A stretch of 8,658 nt of DNA from Woeseia sp. (GTDB lineage Bacteria; Pseudomonadota; Gammaproteobacteria; Steroidobacterales; Woeseiaceae). Position 1 is the first letter of the stretch. Every line of letters starts with the position of its first letter. Under the pieces are notes generated by a model, which did not search any database, had not been told where the DNA came from, and saw only the letters and a program-made list of their open reading frames with translations. The position numbers and the translations under genes are program-made. Shown piece by piece: positions 6,460 to 8,658 of this stretch. The stretch covers positions 1-8,658 of the forward strand of contig QIHS01000156.1 of assembly GCA_003229095.1 (NCBI GenBank), given 5' to 3'.

Positions 6460-6915
6460 GTGTCGGAGAGTGACCCGATCAAATTGTATGTAACGCATTC
6501 GTTCCAGCAAAGCGTCGACTATCTGCGTGTATTCGAGTTTCTCGAGAGCATGGAGAGTTTTTTCTATATCAACTGCAGCAAGCCGGAAACCATTCCCTCG
6601 GGCGGTGGCATGGAGGCGATAAAAGAATCTCTTATCGAGCAAATTAAGGAGTGTGAGGCCGTCATTGTTCTGGCTTCCCAATACATCGATGAAAACGATC
6701 TCACGCGTTTTCAGATGGACGTTGCGGAAGCAAATGAGAAGCCAATGATCGGAATCCGGCCCTTTGGCGGGGTGGTCAAATCGCCCCAGGAATTGATTGA
6801 TAGGGTGAGCGAGCATATCGAATGGAAAGAACGGGAAATTGCCGATTCGCTCAGCAGGCAGGCACGACTGACCGATACAGCCCGTTGGGAAACTATTGAG
6901 TTTACCCTTGATTAA
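6460..6915 (+). CDS. Single-domain TIR-like protein (MTH538/DUF1863 type)
   Basis: 151 residues forming one flavodoxin-like TIR-related domain of the type found in Thoeris ThsB and many unassigned proteins. Signatures are the first strand KLYVTHSF (8-15), a helix with conserved aromatic residues (YLRVFEFLE, 21-29), NCSKPETIP (38-46), the helix EAIKESLIEQIKECEAVIVL (52-71), ASQYI (72-76) and PMIGIRPFGG (95-104). A charged tail follows. The start is GTG at 6460, set by GGAG at 6450-6453. By my eye alignment the position of the catalytic Glu in NAD-cleaving TIR domains falls on Q85 in TRFQMDVAEANEKP, so NADase activity is doubtful, though D87 or E90 could be misaligned candidates. glpQ follows after 14 bp, suggesting co-transcription. 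No ThsA-like effector is present. A defence role is possible but not shown. Confidence 0.8.
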   Translation: MSESDPIKLYVTHSFQQSVDYLRVFEFLESMESFFYINCSKPETIPSGGGMEAIKESLIEQIKECEAVIVLASQYIDENDLTRFQMDVAEANEKPMIGIRPFGGVVKSPQELIDRVSEHIEWKEREIADSLSRQARLTDTARWETIEFTLD

Positions 6916-6929
6916 CAAGGACTTGCCAA

Positions 6930-7862
6930 ATGACGAACAGTGAATTCCTGGTTATTGCCCACCGCGGTGCGTCCGGCTACCTGCCAGAGCATACGCTTGA
7001 AGCCAAGGCCTATGCGCATGCACTGGGCGCCGACTACATCGAACAGGATGTCGTTGCAACGCGCGATAACGAACTGATCGTAATGCACGATATTCATCTT
7101 GACCGGGTCACCAACGTCGCTGAACGTTTTCCGGATCGCCATCGCGAGGACAATCGTTTCTATGCCCGCGATTTTGATCTTGTCGAAATTCAGACGCTCA
7201 TCGCGCACGAACGACGCGCGGACGACGGCATCGAGGCAGTGTTTCCGAATCGATTTCCAACCGGCATTGGCGAGTTTCGGGTGCCGACATTGAGGCAGGA
7301 GATTCGATTTATCCAGGGAATGAACAAAGCGACGGGCAGGGAAGTCGGTATTTATCCCGAGATAAAACGACCGGCGTGGCATCGAAATGAAGGCTTCGAT
7401 ATCAGCAGGCATGTTATTCAATTGCTGGATGATCTCGGTTACCGGTCCAGGAACGACCTTGTGTACCTGCAATGTTTTGATGCGGAGGAGGTGAGGCGAA
7501 TTCGTCACGAACTGGGCTGCCAGTTGAAGATGATTCAGCTGATCGGTGACAACAGTTGGGGTGAATCTGATACTGATTACGATCAGCTGAGGACTGCAGA
7601 GAGCCTGGCTGAACTTGCAAAAACCGTCGACGGGATTGGGCCCTCAATTATGCACCTCGTGACCTTAAACGAGATCGATGGGCAGCCAGTGTCCCTCGGC
7701 CTGGTGAGCGCCGCTCATGCGGTTGGCCTGAAGGTGCATCCATATACGTTCAGAGCGGATCAGCTGATGCCCGGATTCGATTCCCTTCCTGAAATGGTGG
7801 CATGGTTTAGAGAGAAGCTGGGTATCGATGGCATGTTTACCGATTTTCCGGATTTGACATGA
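6930..7862 (+). CDS. glpQ: Glycerophosphodiester phosphodiesterase, GlpQ-type, without signal peptide
   Basis: Hydrolyses glycerophosphodiesters from phospholipid breakdown into sn-glycerol 3-phosphate and the free alcohol, usually with Ca2+. The 310 residues align along their length with E. coli GlpQ. H11-R12 lie in HRGASGYLPEHTLEAKA, E38 and D40 in ADYIEQD, and H53 in MHD, giving the active-site His pair and metal ligands. DRVTNVAERFPDR (58-70), GIYPEIKRP (140-148), VYLQCFDAEE (178-187) and the closing FTDFPD (303-308) also match. E. coli GlpQ is periplasmic with a leader; here the protein begins just before the first strand. An in-frame stop at 6909-6911 rules out a longer N-terminus, so it is predicted to be cytoplasmic. 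AAGGA at 6917-6921 supports the start. No glpT or ugp transporter is next to it. Confidence 0.95.
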   Translation: MTNSEFLVIAHRGASGYLPEHTLEAKAYAHALGADYIEQDVVATRDNELIVMHDIHLDRVTNVAERFPDRHREDNRFYARDFDLVEIQTLIAHERRADDGIEAVFPNRFPTGIGEFRVPTLRQEIRFIQGMNKATGREVGIYPEIKRPAWHRNEGFDISRHVIQLLDDLGYRSRNDLVYLQCFDAEEVRRIRHELGCQLKMIQLIGDNSWGESDTDYDQLRTAESLAELAKTVDGIGPSIMHLVTLNEIDGQPVSLGLVSAAHAVGLKVHPYTFRADQLMPGFDSLPEMVAWFREKLGIDGMFTDFPDLT

Positions 7863-8003
7863 CGTTGTCACTGACACTTCCTGACTTATGATGAGTGACA
7901 TTAAGAACAACGTGTAACACATTGATTATAAAAATATATTTCCTTCATGATTGATTGATCACGCGCCCCTCAACATGCTTGCCGCCTGGATTCGGCACTG
8001 ATA

Positions 8004-8027
8004 GTGAGAACCCCGACCTTTTCTCAC
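8004..8027 (+). promoter_or_regulatory. Inverted repeat upstream of the coiled-coil gene, possible operator
   Basis: GTGAGAA (8004-8010) and TTCTCAC (8021-8027) are exact seven-base arms around a ten-base centre. They end 11 bp before the putative -10 box at 8039-8044, so they overlap the -35 region. This suits a dimeric regulator, or a hairpin in read-through RNA; there is no T-run after it. Regulator unknown. Confidence 0.35.
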
Positions 8028-8038
8028 AGGTAAAAGCG

Positions 8039-8044
8039 CATAAT
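8039..8044 (+). promoter_or_regulatory. Probable -10 box for the coiled-coil gene
   Basis: CATAAT matches five of six consensus -10 bases and lies 34 bp before the ATG at 8079. No good -35 box is seen at 16-18 bases (ACCTTT at 8016-8021), which together with the overlapping inverted repeat hints at a controlled promoter. Confidence 0.4.
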
Positions 8045-8078
8045 CTAGACGACTGCGAGCATTGCTAAGGATCTGGCT

Positions 8079-8612
8079 ATGTTTATGGACACACCTGAAA
8101 CACTGATATTTGTTGCGGCGGGCGCTTTCTTGCTGGGCTGGCTCGTGGGCAAAATCGGTGCTTATATCGGGTCTCGCGTTTCTGCTCGCAAACGTGACCC
8201 TCGTGATGACCGTATCCGCAACCTGGATGCCGAATTGCGTATCGCACAGACAAATGCAGAGACGTCTGGCGTGAATATTGAACGACTAAAGGCGGAACTG
8301 GAGGAGAAACAAGAGCATGCGGAACGAGCTGATTCAGTTATCGTCCAGCAGCATCAGAAAATCGACAAACTGCGTCGTGACCTGAAAGAATCTGTCCTTA
8401 AGACTCGTGAACTTCGAGCCGAACTGGCCAATCGAGCGACGGAAAACGTCAAATCCGAAGTGAAACTGCGTGAGGTCGAAACCGAGCTATCCATCGCCCA
8501 CGCATCAACTGACATGATCGCGACCGGAGTACTCGACTATTCACTGGCACCTGACTCACCCATGGAGAATCCGCAAGAAGGAGCACCAAAAGTTAATAAA
8601 ACAGCATCCTGA
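8079..8612 (+). CDS. Membrane-anchored coiled-coil protein of unknown function
   Basis: I do not recognise a named family. The 177-residue protein starts at the ATG at 8079, supported by AAGGA at 8067-8071 seven bases upstream; an alternative ATG lies at 8085. One hydrophobic segment (about 9-31) has glycines at 15, 20, 24, 27 and 31, a glycine-zipper pattern that could favour helix packing. A strongly basic stretch follows (R33 to R42), which by the positive-inside rule places the C-terminus in the cytoplasm. Residues about 45-140 are rich in Glu, Lys, Arg, Leu and Ala with heptad-like spacing, predicting a long coiled coil. The tail (about 145-177) is probably disordered and rich in Pro, Ser and Asn. 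The layout recalls ZapG/YhcB-like division or envelope proteins, but I see no sequence match. It has its own likely promoter. Confidence 0.75.
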   Translation: MFMDTPETLIFVAAGAFLLGWLVGKIGAYIGSRVSARKRDPRDDRIRNLDAELRIAQTNAETSGVNIERLKAELEEKQEHAERADSVIVQQHQKIDKLRRDLKESVLKTRELRAELANRATENVKSEVKLREVETELSIAHASTDMIATGVLDYSLAPDSPMENPQEGAPKVNKTAS

Positions 8613-8658
8613 GTCAATAGCCGCCCAATTGACATTTCAACGACAGAGTCCCACCCGT

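Larger units (their letters stand above)
7863..8078. other. Non-coding spacer with nested inverted repeats
   Basis: The 216 bases between glpQ and the coiled-coil gene hold no convincing gene. ACGTTGT (7862-7868) pairs with ACAACGT (7907-7913), and the overlapping TGTCACT (7866-7872) pairs with AGTGACA (7894-7900), so two exclusive stems are possible. GTGTAACAC (7912-7920) is a small palindrome. An AT-rich tract follows (about 7920-7945), then TGATTGATTGATCA around 7948-7961. None has the stem plus T-run of a clear terminator for glpQ. Confidence 0.4.

Noticed and set aside
6337..6918. A 193-codon open frame on the minus strand opposite the TIR-like gene
   Set aside because: The + strand frame has clear TIR-like motifs, a GGAG site and a TATAAT box; the opposite frame shows no recognisable motif and spans the divergent promoter region.
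6912..7508. A 198-codon open frame on the minus strand opposite glpQ
   Set aside because: glpQ is unambiguous on the + strand; the opposite frame is a by-product of its codon use and shows no family match.
6460..7862. A complete Thoeris defence system
   Set aside because: No ThsA (SIR2/SLOG or membrane effector) gene is present; GlpQ is not a known Thoeris effector.
7921..7965. TGATTGATTGATCA and AT-rich tract as an attachment site or replication element
   Set aside because: No integrase, tRNA, paired repeat copy or initiator gene lies nearby; the short repeat is easily explained by chance in AT-rich sequence.
8629..8634. Perfect TTGACA -35 box after the last gene
   Set aside because: The window ends before a convincing -10 box; the bases 17-18 downstream are CCACCC-like, so no promoter can be called.

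Overview
The window looks like chromosomal DNA from a gammaproteobacterium. It is moderately GC-rich by eye and densely coded. The left end holds the conserved order mltG - tmk - holB - pilZ, a block known from Pseudomonas- and Xanthomonas-type genomes. The PilZ protein closely resembles the pseudomonad type IV pilus PilZ, including the C-terminal DKPTHTM. I cannot place the genus.

Layout. 1-2278 (+): the 3' end of mltG (cell-wall lytic transglycosylase), thymidylate kinase, DNA polymerase III delta' and PilZ, spaced so tightly that one transcript is likely. 2312-3355 (-): a convergent gene encoding two cyclic-nucleotide-binding-type domains fused to a C-terminal rhodanese domain. 3356-3537: a short gap with a hairpin plus T-run on the + strand that matches no visible + strand gene. 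3538-6327 (-): a two-gene unit with an endonuclease/exonuclease/phosphatase (EEP) family protein upstream and a FadJ/FadB-type bifunctional beta-oxidation enzyme (enoyl-CoA hydratase plus 3-hydroxyacyl-CoA dehydrogenase) downstream. The start of the second overlaps the stop of the first. Both genes are interrupted, each by what looks like one missing base; restoring that base would give full-length proteins of about 244 and 685 residues. 6460-7862 (+): divergently transcribed, a small TIR-like protein of the MTH538/DUF1863 type followed 14 bp later by a GlpQ-type glycerophosphodiester phosphodiesterase that lacks a signal peptide. 7863-8078: a non-coding spacer with several inverted repeats and a likely promoter. 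8079-8612 (+): a membrane-anchored coiled-coil protein of unknown function.

How they fit together. The left block is housekeeping (wall synthesis, dTTP supply, clamp loading, pilus assembly). The middle block is fatty-acid degradation plus a possible sensor protein. The most unusual part is the TIR-like gene next to glpQ. It has its own perfect TATAAT box and carries Gln, by my eye alignment, where NAD-cleaving TIR domains carry the catalytic Glu. I see no transposase, integrase, CRISPR array, tRNA or rRNA. I see no complete new defence system; the strongest leads are the TIR-like/GlpQ pair, the sensor-rhodanese fusion and the two paired frameshifts.
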